Shown here: positions 34,098 to 45,599 of the stretch, in pieces | How positions within the stretch are numbered: the first letter of the stretch is position 1 | Layout: every line of letters starts with the position of its first letter | Made by a program: the position numbers and the translations under genes | Origin: Ryuthela nishihirai | Lineage: Eukaryota > Arthropoda > Arachnida > Araneae > Heptathelidae | Assembly: GCA_038380435.1 (NCBI GenBank) | Contig: JAWZYU010000027.1 | Coordinates: 4,957,156 to 5,021,155 of the forward strand | Direction of reading: 5' to 3' | Length of the DNA: 64,000 nt | Notes under the pieces: model-generated | Told to the model about the DNA's origin: nothing | The model's input: only the letters and a program-made list of their open reading frames with translations | Databases searched by the model: none

Positions 34098-34890
34098 AAA
34101 ATACAAAAAAACTTAAAATTTGTATAACTGCATATGTATACTAGCATAATGCAATCAAATTCCTATAGGTGTCCTAAAATGTCTGTAAACATCAACTTTT
34201 TTGTTTATAAAGATAAATTATAAAGACTTGTACCATAGGTGATAGTTTTGTGCAATATGTGCTGTAATCCGAAATTTTATAGGTTTATTTTATAAATGTG
34301 TTTAATTTTTCATGTCTGTGTTTTAATATGTGTTTTTTTTTGTTGTTGTTGTTATTGTTTTAGTTTCTTTTTTTAATTATGTGTTTATTTTCCATTATAC
34401 ATGTCATATTCTTTAATAAACCTGTCGTGTGATTGAAAGGAATCCTGCTGACAAGCCATAAGGCTTAGCGGGGTAATCTATGTATATAACCATACTAAGG
34501 CTCAATAAAGATATTATTATTATTAATTCTTTTTCTGTTGTATAGCTATTGATCAAATATTACAATTCACACTTTCTAGATCTATGAAAAGCTAAAATGG
34601 TGGAATAGTTGAAATTTCCAAAATTTTAAACAATATTTCCTATTGTGTACTAAATATAAAAATTACAACTGAAGAGAAAATGCTTTTATTAAATTGGGAT
34701 GATACTTGTCTGTATCTTCTTATATGTGCCCTAAAATGTAAAACATAATGATAATGATAAAATTACTTGCTTAATTCATATTAACTTCAAAGAATATAGC
34801 ATACCAGACATCTGTTCAGTTGGAAGAGAAAACAGTTTTGGTGCCATATCCTCCTTTCGAACTAATATGAAATCAATATATATTTCATGA
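34098..34890. other. UFD1 intron, AT-rich
   Basis: Contains a (TTG)n/T-rich run near 34325-34365 and (TTA)n near 34512-34526. No gene recognised. Confidence 0.45.
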
Positions 34891-34897
34891 TTGGCAA

Positions 34898-35005
34898 TGC
34901 TGAAGTCCCACCATCTGCTCAGACCTTCCTTTTTTCTTTCATATAAACTGACAGGCTCCTGTCAGACCTCTGTGGCAAGCAGCTGCTTGAGGGAGTATTT
35001 ACTAT
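34898..35005 (+). mobile_element. SINE2 3' half
   Basis: Reads TGCTGAAGTCCCACCATCTG, then CATATAAACTGACAGGCTCC, TGTCAGACCTCTGTGGCAAG and CAGCTGCTTGAGGGAGTATT. The tRNA-like head is absent. Confidence 0.8.
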
Positions 35006-35375
35006 TTATTTTATTAATATGCTTAAGTATTTTTTCTTTACATTTTAGTGCCCTAAAACAAACAACTAGATATTTATAAATATACCTAGATTGCATAGGA
35101 ACATGATAGATTATGTAATAATTAATAGTAAATGGGCTACTTCTGTTAGAAACACTAGGTCTAAGAGGGTCTGACCATAACCATGCTAAAAGTGTCTTTG
35201 GGTAAAATGTTGAAGGATAAAATTAAAAAATTAGCATTATTAAGCATCTATTTTTATTATCTATTTTTAATATATATAAATATAACAGTTAGTTCAATAT
35301 ATTTAAAATTTTTTAAATTTCTTTTGCTGTTACACAGTTCAGCATTCATAGCATCCATTAGCAAGTGTCATGAGT

Positions 35376-35765
35376 TGTTGTGTTGGGTTGTTTTACCTCT
35401 GAGCAGCACTTTTTTGCACACCATGGGCTAAATGGCCAGGTCACATGGACCCCGAAGGCTCAGAGAAGGTTGGGGGAGGGGACCCACTGGAACAGCTGTT
35501 GGGAGACAGATGGTAGCCTCCCGTCAAGGCCATCCAGCGTGTTCTTTAACGTGCACAGGGTATGGCTCTCCCGCACACGGGGCCACGGCTTAACGTCCCA
35601 TCCGACGGACGGCGGCCTTTCTAAGCCATCGGTGTCCCCTACTGACCGTGGGCAGGGCGGGGAATTTTTGCAGAGATAAATCTCAACGCTGACCCAGCAG
35701 GGACTCGAACCTGGGAACTACAGATTACGAGCCTGGCGCGCTACCGACTGAGCCACCCCCGCCCC
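35376..35765 (-). mobile_element. SINE1, best-preserved full-length copy
   Basis: On the minus strand the head has a consensus A box TGGCTCAGTCGG, GTAGCGCGCCAGGCTCGTAA, and a consensus B box GGTTCGAGTCC. The GCGCG...CAGGCTC-TAATCTG stretch resembles the D-stem to anticodon-stem region of elongator tRNA-Met. The tail is AGGTAAAACAACCCAACACA. A perfect 12-bp target duplication AGTGTCATGAGT flanks it (35364-35375 and 35766-35777). This copy is a good family reference. Confidence 0.95.
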
Positions 35766-35777
35766 AGTGTCATGAGT

Positions 35778-36130
35778 GGCAACAATGCTAATAGCATATA
35801 GGTATATTATTTTGAATGGTCTTCAGTTTTTGATAATTTTCTTTTGTGAATTTGTGTATTCTTCCAAATTTGTTTGATCTTTGCATGATTGATTGGAGAA
35901 TATAATGAGTAAGTTGTGTTTCTATGTGACGTAAAAGATGTAATTTCAGCTTTAATTGAAGGTTAGGAGTTGATAAAAAGAACAAGGACTGCTATTTTGC
36001 TGCACAGCTCTTTGAATAAGGTGAACAGCTCGAGAGATGTTACACAATATCATCTGCTCCTTCATACAGAGTGTTAAGTTTACCATCATTTATTTTTTCA
36101 CAATAAGGCTGTAAGAAGTAGTAACTGCTA
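35778..36130 (-). other. Possible LINE C-terminal remnant
   Basis: A 65-codon minus-strand frame (35788-35985) has a composition like the C-terminal tail of CR1/Jockey-type RT proteins (LRHIETQLTHYILQS), but no diagnostic motif. Treat it as unassigned. Confidence 0.25.
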
Positions 36131-36179
36131 TCCTCAGATTCTTGATATTAAAAGTATACAGATTATCAATATTACAACG

Positions 36180-37120
36180 ATGGTTAACTCTTGCATTCAA
36201 TGTAAAGAAGAAATTCTTGATGCTTCGGAAACAGGCAAGTACAGTAATGTACAGGCAAGTGTGGATTACGATCCCACTTTTATTGTGCGGGTATGAAAAA
36301 AATAAACTTCAGAGAAATGAATCTTGAAAATAAGACTAAATGAAAATGCAATAAATGTAAAACAGATGTGGTAGGGGAAAAAAGTGTGACTGAAATGTAT
36401 GATACTAATGAATCTTATGTAGATGCATTACTAAACTCTGAGGAAAAAGTGTTGACTACTGAAATAAAAAAGCATGCCACAAAGAAACAGATGAATACAC
36501 TTAGGAAAGACATGAGAGAGATGAATGAGAAGTCTAAAAATGAATTATTAGGAGAATTAGCTGAGTATAAAAATATACTTTATATTGTTCAGACAAACTT
36601 GATGACTATTTGAAAATTATGACTGAAATGTCTAAACAGTTGAAGGAAGTACAACATTAGAATGAAAAGCTTACAGCTGAAAATAAAATGATGCAAATTG
36701 AAATAAAAGAACTTAAATTGAAAGTAAATGATTTAGAACAATATAGTAGGAATACAAACCTAGAAAGAGTAAGAATACCAGAAACACCCAATGAAAATGT
36801 ATCTGAAATTATAACTTCAATTGCTCAGAAACAACAAATTGAAACAAAAGACTTTGATATACAAGCTATACACAGAGTGCCAACTAAGAATAAACATAAG
36901 ATTAAACCTATTTATTGTTCAACTAAAGTCCAGAAGAAAAAAAAGAAAATTAGATAAATTTTTGGAAGGCAAAGAAGAATTTAAATGCCAAAGATATACA
37001 TCATTCACCAGACAGCAGAGTGTTTGTAAATGAACATTTAACGCAAAATAACAAACAGCTACTTTATGAATGAAGAAAATACAGAGAGAAAATGGATACA
37101 AATATGTCTGGGTTAAAGAC
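36180..37120 (+). pseudogene. LINE-C ORF1 relic (PHD-like finger + coiled coil)
   Basis: ATG 36180 starts MVNSCIQCKEEILDASETGK. After a frameshift near 36240 comes CGLRSHFYCAGM and, near 36340, KCNKCK, giving a C-x2-C ... C-x4-H-x2-C ... C-x2-C pattern. Heptad-rich helix follows at 36420-36740 (EIKELKLKVNDLEQYSRNTN). Then comes the LINE ORF1 RNA-binding segment (IQAIHRVPTKNKHK). Breaks occur near 36360, 36612, 36660 and 36940. Confidence 0.72.
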
Positions 37121-37370
37121 TCTAAATTTTTTATTGGCCAAAATGAAAGGTCAAGAATATTTAAAATTTATTGAATGGCTAATACTAAAAATTATTATAT
37201 TTAAGTAAACTTTAATGAGTAACAATATTACAAATAAAATTTTTATTTTACATACGGAGATGCATATTGATCTCAATACTGATATTTCAGATTCTTGGCA
37301 TAAAGTTCAAAAAATAGAGAATGTTTATGAAAGAGAATTTTATTATTGAGGTAAGGGATTACAATTAATA

Positions 37371-39470
37371 ATGGGAAAGATAAGAAGTTTGGGAAAAAAA
37401 TTTGACCATTGTTTGCTCTATTTAAATCTAGTTGATTTTAACCCTGATATAATAGTTCTAACAGAAATTTGGATAACAAATGATGAGTTACAATTATATA
37501 CGATACCTGGTTATAAAATATACCATAAATGTCAAAATCAAATGAGATCTGGAGGGCTAATTATTTTTCTGAAAGAATGTATTACAGTATATGAAATTAA
37601 TACAAATTTTGTTAGTGCTGATATGCTGGAAATTAAATTTAAACTTAATAATTTAGTTTTCCTTTCAATTTTACAGATTACATTCATACATTAAGCAAAA
37701 TTTTATGAATGAATTAGAAAATAAATTATAAACTGTTAATAATAATAATGTAATATTATTAGGAGATATTAATATTGACTTAAGAGGTAATGGTAGTATT
37801 AGACATGAAAATTTTAGAGCAATTCTGTCAAATGGTTTTAAGCAGTGTCATGAGGAGATTACTGGGGAGGAATCAAAGACATATCTTGATCATGTATATA
37901 TAAGAAGTATTGCTGTATATAATGCAAATATTTATATCATTAAGTTGCATATTACTGATCATTATTTCATAGGTTTAAACACTAGTCTGAAATGGACAAA
38001 AGCATAGAAAGTTTAAAAGAAATACGTAAGACAAATATTACAAAACTAAAGAAATTGTTGAAGGAAAAAGACTGGAATGAAATTTAAATGGAAAAAGATA
38101 CCAATTAATCTTTGAAATGTTTTTATTACAATTACAAATATTAATTGAAAAGTCAAAACACACTATGTAATTAAACTGAAACAAAATATATTGAAACCTT
38201 GGATGACGGATGGATTTATATAATCTATTAAAAAACGAAATAATTTGCAAAAATTAAGGAAAATTCAGCCTTTTAATATTGATTAAATAATTATTTTTAA
38301 AAAGTATTGAAATTTACTATTAAAATTAATCAGAGAAGCAAAGTCAAATTACTACACCAAAAGATTATTAGACAAATATGGCAATGTAAAGCAACACTAG
38401 AATATAATAAATGAATTAACTGGAAGGAAGCAACATATACAAATGATTCCAATCGAAATAAAAATAAATAATACTATGTATTCTTCTATTATCTGAAAAG
38501 TTTAATAATTATTTTACACAAATAATAGAAAACTTTGTAATTGAAATACCAGAATACACTGAAGAGAAAAAGGATAAGATATTTGTTTCAATAAATTTCA
38601 TTTTTTATAGATTACTTAACAGAATATGAAATTAATGATGTAATTTCTTCTTTGCAAATAAGAAAGGCAACAGGAGCAGATCTGTGGAGATAATTAAAAA
38701 ACTAAAAAACAATATTTCAGCTATTTTATGTCACCTCTATTTTTTTTTATAATTTATCTTTGCAATCTAGATATTTTCCAACAATTCTTAAAACTTCAAC
38801 TATAGTATCTGTTTACAAAGGTGGCGAACATTTAGATATTAATAATTACAGACCAATAGCTTTATTTTATTGTTGGTGTTTTCAAATATATATGAAAAGC
38901 TATTTAAAATTAGACTTAAATTTTCCAGACAGAAATAATTTTTTTTCTAAAAATCAGTTTAAGTTTAGGAAAGACACTGGAATAGAGGATACTAAGTTAA
39001 AATTAACAACTTCAAGCTACAGTGCAATAAATAAAAATTTTAAAAACAGCAGTAATATTTTTGGACATAAAGAAAGCATTTGACTTAGTTTCACATGACA
39101 TATTATATAAACTAGAGAGCAGGAGTTTGAGGGACAATTTTATTATACTTTCAGATTTATTTAAAATATAGAACTCAAAAGGTTAAAATATGGAATTATT
39201 ACAGTAATGAAAATAAAATTAAATATGGTGTTCCACAAGGGTCTGTATTGGGTCCGATATTATATATTTTTTATAAATGATCTTTGTAACATGGAACTTA
39301 TACATTAAAAATAAAATAGCATTTGCTGATGATACTGCTCTAATATATACACTAACTACTAAAAATATTTTTATTAAAAAAATAAATCAAGATTTATGGA
39401 ATATCAGAAATTGGTTAAGAAAAATAAGTTGTTTCTAAATGTAGAAAAAATGAAATATGTATATTTTTGA
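37371..39470 (+). pseudogene. LINE-C ORF2 relic (endonuclease + RT)
   Basis: Endonuclease: IIVLTEIWITNDELQLYTI near 37450, SGGLIIFLKECI near 37550, VILLGDINIDL near 37750, and KTYLDHVYIRS followed by ITDHYFIGL up to 37980. RT: PTILKTSTIVSVYKGGEHLD and INNYRPIALF at 38775-38870, KKAFDLVSHDILY near 39070, GVPQGSVLGPILY near 39230, and the catalytic box FADDTALIY near 39320-39345. The catalytic aspartates are kept, but frameshifts and stops are frequent, so it is dead. Confidence 0.82.
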
Positions 39471-39718
39471 TTGAGAAAACATAAAGAGATAATTTGAAAG
39501 CAAAGTTATTTTATCATACACTTAAATGCATCTGGTTGGTTGCTTAGGGTTTTATGGCACATTTAGTATCTATGGTTATAATGCTCCAAACAAATGTCCA
39601 TAAAAAATCACAGTACCCTTAACCAAATTTAAAAATAAATTACTAATGTAAAACAATAAAATCGAACATATTCGACAACAATGAACAAAAGTATAAATGT
39701 TATAAATATAAATAAAAG

Positions 39719-39745
39719 TAACCCAGGTGTAAGTGACCTGGGTTA
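39719..39745 (-). promoter_or_regulatory. Stem-loop in LINE-D 3' UTR
   Basis: TAACCCAGGT and ACCTGGGTTA form a perfect 10-bp stem with a 7-nt loop. Because 3' UTR stem-loops can be recognised by LINE reverse transcriptases, it is a candidate recognition element; function not shown. Confidence 0.4.
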
Positions 39746-39999
39746 AACATACAGAAAAATAAACATTGGAGTAAAACTAGAAGTAAGTAAAATATCCCGT
39801 AAATTGTAAAAATTGAAAAACAGCATTAAAACAACAATGATCTGATAATAAATGTCCGAATGTAAGGGGTTCCGACGTAAAATTGTGAAAGCTAAAAAAC
39901 ATACGTCATTCAAAATTAAAACAAGGACATTAATTAAAATATGGTTAATACTTAAAATGGTGTCACAAAACTCGCACTTAGGTTCGTCATCCGCCTGAA

Positions 40000-42900
40000 G
40001 AAGAAAAGAGTGTGTAATAAACGAATGACCCTAAGCAGAGCCGAGCAAGTACAACTTCCTCCTTGTGATTCCTGCAGTAACAAGACTGCCATGGTTTGAT
40101 CTCAAAGAGTTTGTTCGTAAGCTGTTCTGACCAAGATCCCTGTCACTGTGCCCGGAGCTCGATTGTAAAACGCTGCCGGAAATCCAGATATAGAACCGGA
40201 TATGGAGAGTCAGACAGGGGAGTAGCTGACCTGGCAGCAGCATCTGCCAAATCATTACCCCTGATTCTGACGTAACAGGGCATCCAACAGAAATGGATGG
40301 TGATTGTGGCTGCCAGATATGTAGCTGCTGGCGGATCTTAGAAAGAACTGGGTGAGGCCGATGCCTCACTGAGATCAAAGCCTGTAAGTGAGCTAAGCAA
40401 GTCGGTGCAAAGCACACATCGACGATGATGCTTAGCTGCCACATGGGCCAAGGCGTGGCTGACAGCATTCAACTCTGCAGTGGGATCTGGTCTGCAATGA
40501 TTACATCACAGCAGACAATGGTCGATCCCACTTATGTGCCGGACTTTGAACCATCTGTAAAGACAGGCAAGAAGTCCAGGTACTCAGCACGATGGTTGGC
40601 AAAGAATTGCTGATACACACAGTCAGGTGTAAAGGCCTTCCCCATCCCGCACAGGGAAAAATCACAGGAAGGGGAAACAGCGAGCTAAGGTGAAAGTGGA
40701 TTGGCTGTCGACCGTGCGATGCTATCAAGACTGATGTTGATGTCTCTTAGGTAACCTCGGACTCGCAAACCAAATGGACTAATGGCAGTCGGCTGATTAG
40801 AGTAAAGCATTTCCCACTTTGGACTGAAAACACAGTCCCAGGTGGGATGGCCATGCAGGGATCGCAATTTAGATGCATATTGTAGGGACAACTGCTGATG
40901 ACGAATAGATAAACATGGTTTGTTGGTCTCAACATAAAGACTCTGGGCTGGTGAGGTGCGGAAGGGCCTGATGATGACACGGAGGGCCTGATGATGGAGG
41001 GGGTCCAGCATCTTCACCACTGAATCCCAGACGGAGTTGTACACCTGGGATCCGTAGTCTAGTTTCGACTGGACAAGTGTATGGTCAGAGAAGGAAAGAA
41101 CATCAGTCAGCTCCCCACGAGAGAGAGGACACGAGATTGACGATGTTCAATGCCTGCGTGCACTTGGACCTGAGGTGACGTACGTGGTAAAAAGGTCAAT
41201 TTCCGATCGAAGATGAGACCGAGAAACTTGGTCTCTGCCACAACTGGAATTATGTTACCCCCAAGCCATAGCTCAGGATCCAAGTGAAGATTATGCTTCT
41301 GGCAAAAGTGCACATAAGAGGTCTTCTGTGGGAGAACCAAAATCCGTTTGCCATTGCCCAAACCAAAAGATTGTTCAGGGCAATTTGCAGTTGTCTTCCA
41401 GTGACCCTCATACTGGACAAAGAACAAAAGATGCTAAAATCGTCAACAAAGAGGGCATTGCCTACAGATGGAGGAAGTTTTCTAGTAATAGAATTAATCT
41501 TGACAGCAAAAAGTGTAACAAACAGAACACAGCCTTGTGGCACCCCCTGTTCCTGGGGGTATGGCCACAACAGAGTGTTGCTGACATGGACACGAAAAGA
41601 ATGTGCCAATAAGAAGTTGGAGATGAAGATTGGCATGTGACCTCCCAAGCCGAAGATATGGAGGTCATGAAGAATGCCGAATCTCCAAGCATGTCATATG
41701 CTTTTTCGATGTAGAAGAAAATTGACACAAGGTGCTCTCTATGAAAAAATGAATTTCTGATAGCCGATTTGAGGTGTATCAGATGGTCAAAGGTTGACTG
41801 TTGCCTGCGAAAGCCACACTGGGAGTTGGAAAGAAGGTTGTGGTGTTCTAATCACCAGATGAGTCTGGCATTTACCATTCTTTCCAACACCTTGCACACA
41901 CAGCTCGTAACACAATGGGGCAATAATTGGAAGGAATCTTGGAATCCTTTCCTGGCTTCAGGAATGCCAAGACAATGGCCTCCCACCAGGAGTCCGGAAA
42001 CTGCTCCTCAAGAAAAATACGATTGAATAGATGGAGCAGCTGATCCTTAACTCGATGGTTGGGTTGTTTTACCTCTGAGCGGCACTTTTTTGCACACCAT
42101 GGGCTAAATGGACAGGTCACAAGGACCCTGAAGGCTCAGAGAAGGTTGGGGGAGGGGACCCAATGGAACAGCTGTTAGGACACAGATGGTAGCCTCCCGT
42201 CAACGCCATCCAGCGTGTTCTTTAACGTGCACAGGGTATGGCTCTCTCACACATGGGGCCACAGCTTAACATCCCATCCGATGGATGACAGCCTTTCCAA
42301 GCCCATTGGTTACTCGATGGAGAGAGATGTTGGAGCATGGCATAATGGAGATTGTCCATCCCTACAGCAGATGCACGAGAGAAGTGCAGAGCAAAGGCTT
42401 CATCAACTCTCATGCTCCACTGTGAATGGCCTGTTGTAAGTAATAATGTTGTAAGTTGTAATTATTCCAGGACATTCGAGTGGAAGGACAGTGGAGAGCA
42501 TTCCACCCTGTTCTTCTGGGCAAGAAGCTCTGGGGAGTAAGAAGACAAAGAAGAGATGGAGGAGAATGACTCCCCCAGAGTGTTGGCAATTGCTTTGGGA
42601 TCAGCAATTGCCTGTTTATTGTGCTCCAGGATTGATAACGAGTGGAATGTGTAGTTCCCACCCATCTTCCAGACTTTATCCCACATGATCTTAGAACTGG
42701 TTGTGTGGGTGATAGATGATGTATATTTGATTCAAGATTCCCTCTGGCTCTGGTGCCAGATGAAATGAGCTTTTGCCCTGGTGTGTTTAAACATTTCAAG
42801 GTTGGGGGACGTTGGATATCTCTGAAACACCCCACAGGTCTTGTTCTGAGCCTTACAAGCTGCGGTGCAATCTGAATTCCACCATGCTTTTGGAAACCAT

Positions 42901-43560
42901 GTCAAAGTTTGAGGAATTGTTGATGCAGCTGCATCTGCGATACAGTCAGTTATCTCCGCTACTGTACCTCCCCCTACTACTACTCTGCTATTGATGGGCT
43001 CATGGCTGATAGAGTGGTCATCGAGCTCAGAGAGCAGCTCGATCAAGCTTCCACCATGAGACGCGTGAAGGGTTGCAAGGCCCCCTACGGGCGATGGTGC
43101 ACACCACGAGGAGGTGATCACTTCCGTAAGGGTTGTCCTCGACCTCCCAGATAAAGAGTGGAAGGATCAAGGATGAGGAGATGGTGAGGTCAATGGCAGT
43201 GAATGTGCAGGTTGGGGAGTTAAAGTAAGTACTGACACTGGTGTTCAACAGGGAGAGAGAGAAGGATCCAGGAGCCACTGCTCCAGGACCCCCGCCCCTC
43301 CCATTGGTGTCAGCACTGCCCCAAAGCAGACTGTGTCCACTGAGTTCCCCCATGATGAGGAAAGGGGACAGCAGCTGTGAGATGAGATCAAGGTCTTCCT
43401 GGAAGATGATGCTTCCAGGTTGAAGATATACCAAGCAGTCAGGGAGAACCCTATGAAAAGGCAGATGGCTACTGCCTCTAAGTTGGTGGTGAGGGGTACG
43501 ACTGGAATGGAGAATTGGTTGCTCATGAGAATGGCGACACCCCCACGAGTTGGACCATCT
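40000..43560 (-). pseudogene. LINE-D ORF2 relic (endonuclease-RT-RNase H)
   Basis: Endonuclease C-terminal half is at 43027-43434 (GELSGHSLLWGSADTNGRG, then TAIDLTISS and GSDHLLV). The linker runs over 42410-43121. RT palm is at 41250-41648 (PQEQGVPQGCVL, ALFVDDFSIF) and continues at 41107-41427 (ETKFLGLIFDRKLTFL). The thumb is at 40685-41044 (MLDPLHHQALRVIIRPFRTS). RNase H is near 40200-40680, with the C-terminal motif VRIRGNDLADAAA read near 40225-40275. Several frameshifts plus the SINE1 insertion at 42059 break the frame. Confidence 0.82.
42059..42311 (-). mobile_element. SINE1, 5'-truncated, inserted in LINE-D
   Basis: It matches the 3' two-thirds of SINE1 (TTTTACCTCTGAGCGGCACT ... AAGCCCATTGG). 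The 9-bp repeats ACTCGATGG at 42050-42058 and 42312-42320 flank it, and LINE-D sequence continues on both sides. It therefore landed after LINE-D was in place. Confidence 0.92.
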
Positions 43561-43820
43561 CCATTCCAGTCAAGGCGAACTAGTGAAAAGTGTCAGATCG
43601 TGGGATCTGTGACTGTCTGCAAGTATGGCTCCTGCAGGCACACACAGATGGGCTGGTGTGCCTACAGAAGGGCCTTGATGTCATCAAGATTTCTCTGGAA
43701 TCCACGACAATTCCATTGTAGGAGTGTGACCATCTCAGGACTTAGAAGAGTGGGACGACGAATTCCTATTCAACTTAACCACTGCAGAGGACAGTTTAGT
43801 GAATATGGAGTGGTCTGTAT

Positions 43821-44665
43821 CTATGTCCTCAAAATTGTCCGAGGGACATGGATCAGTAACCACTTTTTGTGGAATGATAATTTTCTTTTTTGGCCCCGGT
43901 GGGGGACCTTTTGGTTCAGAAAGTTTTGCTGTCTGAGGACAGGGAGGAGAGGCCTTCTGGTGGAGGTGGAAGGCCAAGTTGCAGGAATGGAAACCGGGGT
44001 TGATGTCAAAGTCGACACCACCCTCGGTTTTGCCTGCATCAGGGGGTACTTGGCTGCGGGCAAGAAAGACTCAGTAGGTGGTACACTGATGTCAGTCTGC
44101 ACCGCCACTGAAGTCAATGGAACGATGGGCTTTCCAATGACTGCACCGGCACAGGATACCTTGCCAAGTGGGGTGGGCAGTGCAGTGAGCTTTCTTGCCT
44201 CAGCGTATGAGATGTTATTCATTACTTTCAAGCATTGCACCTCTTCTTCCTCTTTGGACAGTCGTGGGAGTTCGCCACTACTGTTCACACTACTTACCTT
44301 TTCTGCTGTGCAGTCTGGATCATGGTGAACCTTACTGTCACAGTGAGCACAGGTGAGTTTGCCCCTGCAAGCTGTGCAGGCATGACGTATATCTGACACT
44401 GAAAACAGCGCAGAGGGTTCGGTATATACAGTCATACCTCACAATGTAAATAACCTGCCTTGATGGAAGAAGGCATGTTAAATGTCACAATCAGTACCTG
44501 GGTGGGTACCAATTTACCATCATGGCACGTTGAAACCCGTGGACCACTTGGTTGCTCATGAGAATGGCGGCACTCCTTAGGGAGTGAGCTCTGAGAGGAT
44601 CTCCTCGGTGACTTTGAGGAGGCCCCACTCAGTGATCACATGGTGAGAGGAATTTAAAGTTCTGT
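43821..44665 (-). pseudogene. LINE-D ORF1 relic (zinc-knuckle protein)
   Basis: The open part 43821-44435 (204 codons) has CTACRGKLTCAHCDSKVHHD and PDC, a cysteine/histidine-rich nucleic-acid-binding motif. A proline/threonine-rich segment follows. Upstream, 44440-44665 has the weak RRM-like start in other frames (for example LRSAAILMSNQVVHGF near 44545-44590). It is truncated at the 5' side by the LINE-A junction. Confidence 0.72.
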
Positions 44666-44676
44666 GGGACCTCGAC

Positions 44677-45560
44677 AGTCATATGGTATACCAGATAAGT
44701 TAGTTAACATAATGAAAGCTCTCTATAATAACACTGAGTCATGTGCGAGAGTTGGTAAGGCTTGTAGCAATTGGTTTAGCATTACTTCTGGTGTTCGACA
44801 AGGGTGCATTTTGTCTCCTTTTCTCTTTAGTTTGGTTATTGATTATGGTATGCGAAATTCACTGCAAGAGAAAGATTTTGGCCTTAGATGGTCTGGAGAT
44901 ACTAAAATTTCTGATTTAGATTATGCTGAAGATTTAGCCCTTTTGACAAATGATGTTGATGAGATGAACTCTTTCATTCAAGCTGTTGATGAAACTGGTA
45001 GTAGAGTAGGTTTGGTTATAAACAGAGAGAAAACTAAAGTGATGAAAATTGGTCAGGCAGGTTGTGATTCAGTTAATCTGAATGGTTGCAGTCTTGAGCA
45101 GGTGTCACAGTTTAATTATCTTGGGAGATATGTAACAGATACTCATGATGTGCGGCATGAGATTAACAGACGGATAGTGATTGCTGCCGGGACTTTTAAG
45201 AATCTATGGAGAGTGTGGAGAAATAGGCGTAAAGACACCTAAGACTAAAATTAGACTGTATAATAGTTTGGTTCTTTTTTTAGGGTTAGTATGGTAGTGA
45301 AACTTGGACACTTTGTAAACATGATAACAGGAAACTAGATGCTTTTGATTCTAGATGGCTATACAGTATCTTGGGCATTAGGTGGTTCAACTTCGTAACT
45401 AATGATGAGGTTAGGCAAAGGGGTTTGCAACCTCCTTCAAGCAGCATATTGTGCAGAGAGAGACTCCGTTGGTTTGGCCATGTTGCCCATATGGATAATT
45501 ATAGATTGGCAAATAGGGTTCTAAAACAGTGTGCCTAAAGGCCTCAGAAAGAGGAAGGAT
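44677..45560 (+). mobile_element. LINE-A copy, plus strand, both ends truncated
   Basis: The main frame runs 44664-45242: YGIPDKLVNIMKALYNNTES, GVRQGCILSPFLFSLV, and the catalytic box as DLDYAEDLALL. The usual YADD is therefore YAED here, which removes a metal-binding aspartate. The thumb follows; after a small insertion near 45235 and 45280 it continues to LRFGHVAHMDNYRLANR near 45470-45520. The last ~230 bp of the family, including the GATGAT tail, are missing. Confidence 0.9.
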
Positions 45561-45599
45561 TAAAAGGGTGGCTTTAAAGGCCTTGGAAGGGTTAAGCAT

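Larger units (their letters stand above)
36131..39500 (+). mobile_element. LINE-C: CR1/Jockey-type non-LTR retrotransposon, decayed
   Basis: On the plus strand ORF1 carries a PHD-like zinc finger and coiled coil; ORF2 carries an APE endonuclease and RT and no RNase H. PHD-like fingers in ORF1 are known from CR1-group elements. Its 3' end near 39500 faces the 3' end of LINE-D at about 39525, so the two lie tail to tail. It lies in the larger UFD1 intron. Confidence 0.82.
39525..44665 (-). mobile_element. LINE-D: I-group-like LINE with RNase H, interrupted by SINE1
   Basis: On the minus strand the order is ORF1 with zinc-binding cysteines, endonuclease, RT and RNase H, then a ~480-bp 3' UTR (39525-40000). 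The higher GC of its body contrasts with the AT-rich host and with LINE-B. A SINE1 sits inside at 42059-42311. The RT box is FVDDFSIF rather than YADD, common in some I-group families. It is close to full length; the 5' limit is set by the start of LINE-A sequence at about 44677. Confidence 0.85.

Noticed and set aside
35690..35765. tRNA-Met gene on the minus strand
   Set aside because: It is the head of SINE1, with a TSD around the whole 390-bp element and an altered anticodon position.
35788..35985. LINE C-terminal coding region
   Set aside because: Composition is suggestive but no diagnostic motif; kept only as a low-confidence note.
43420..44328. 302-codon plus-strand open frame
   Set aside because: It is the antisense shadow of LINE-D ORF1 and endonuclease; the minus-strand frames carry the family motifs.
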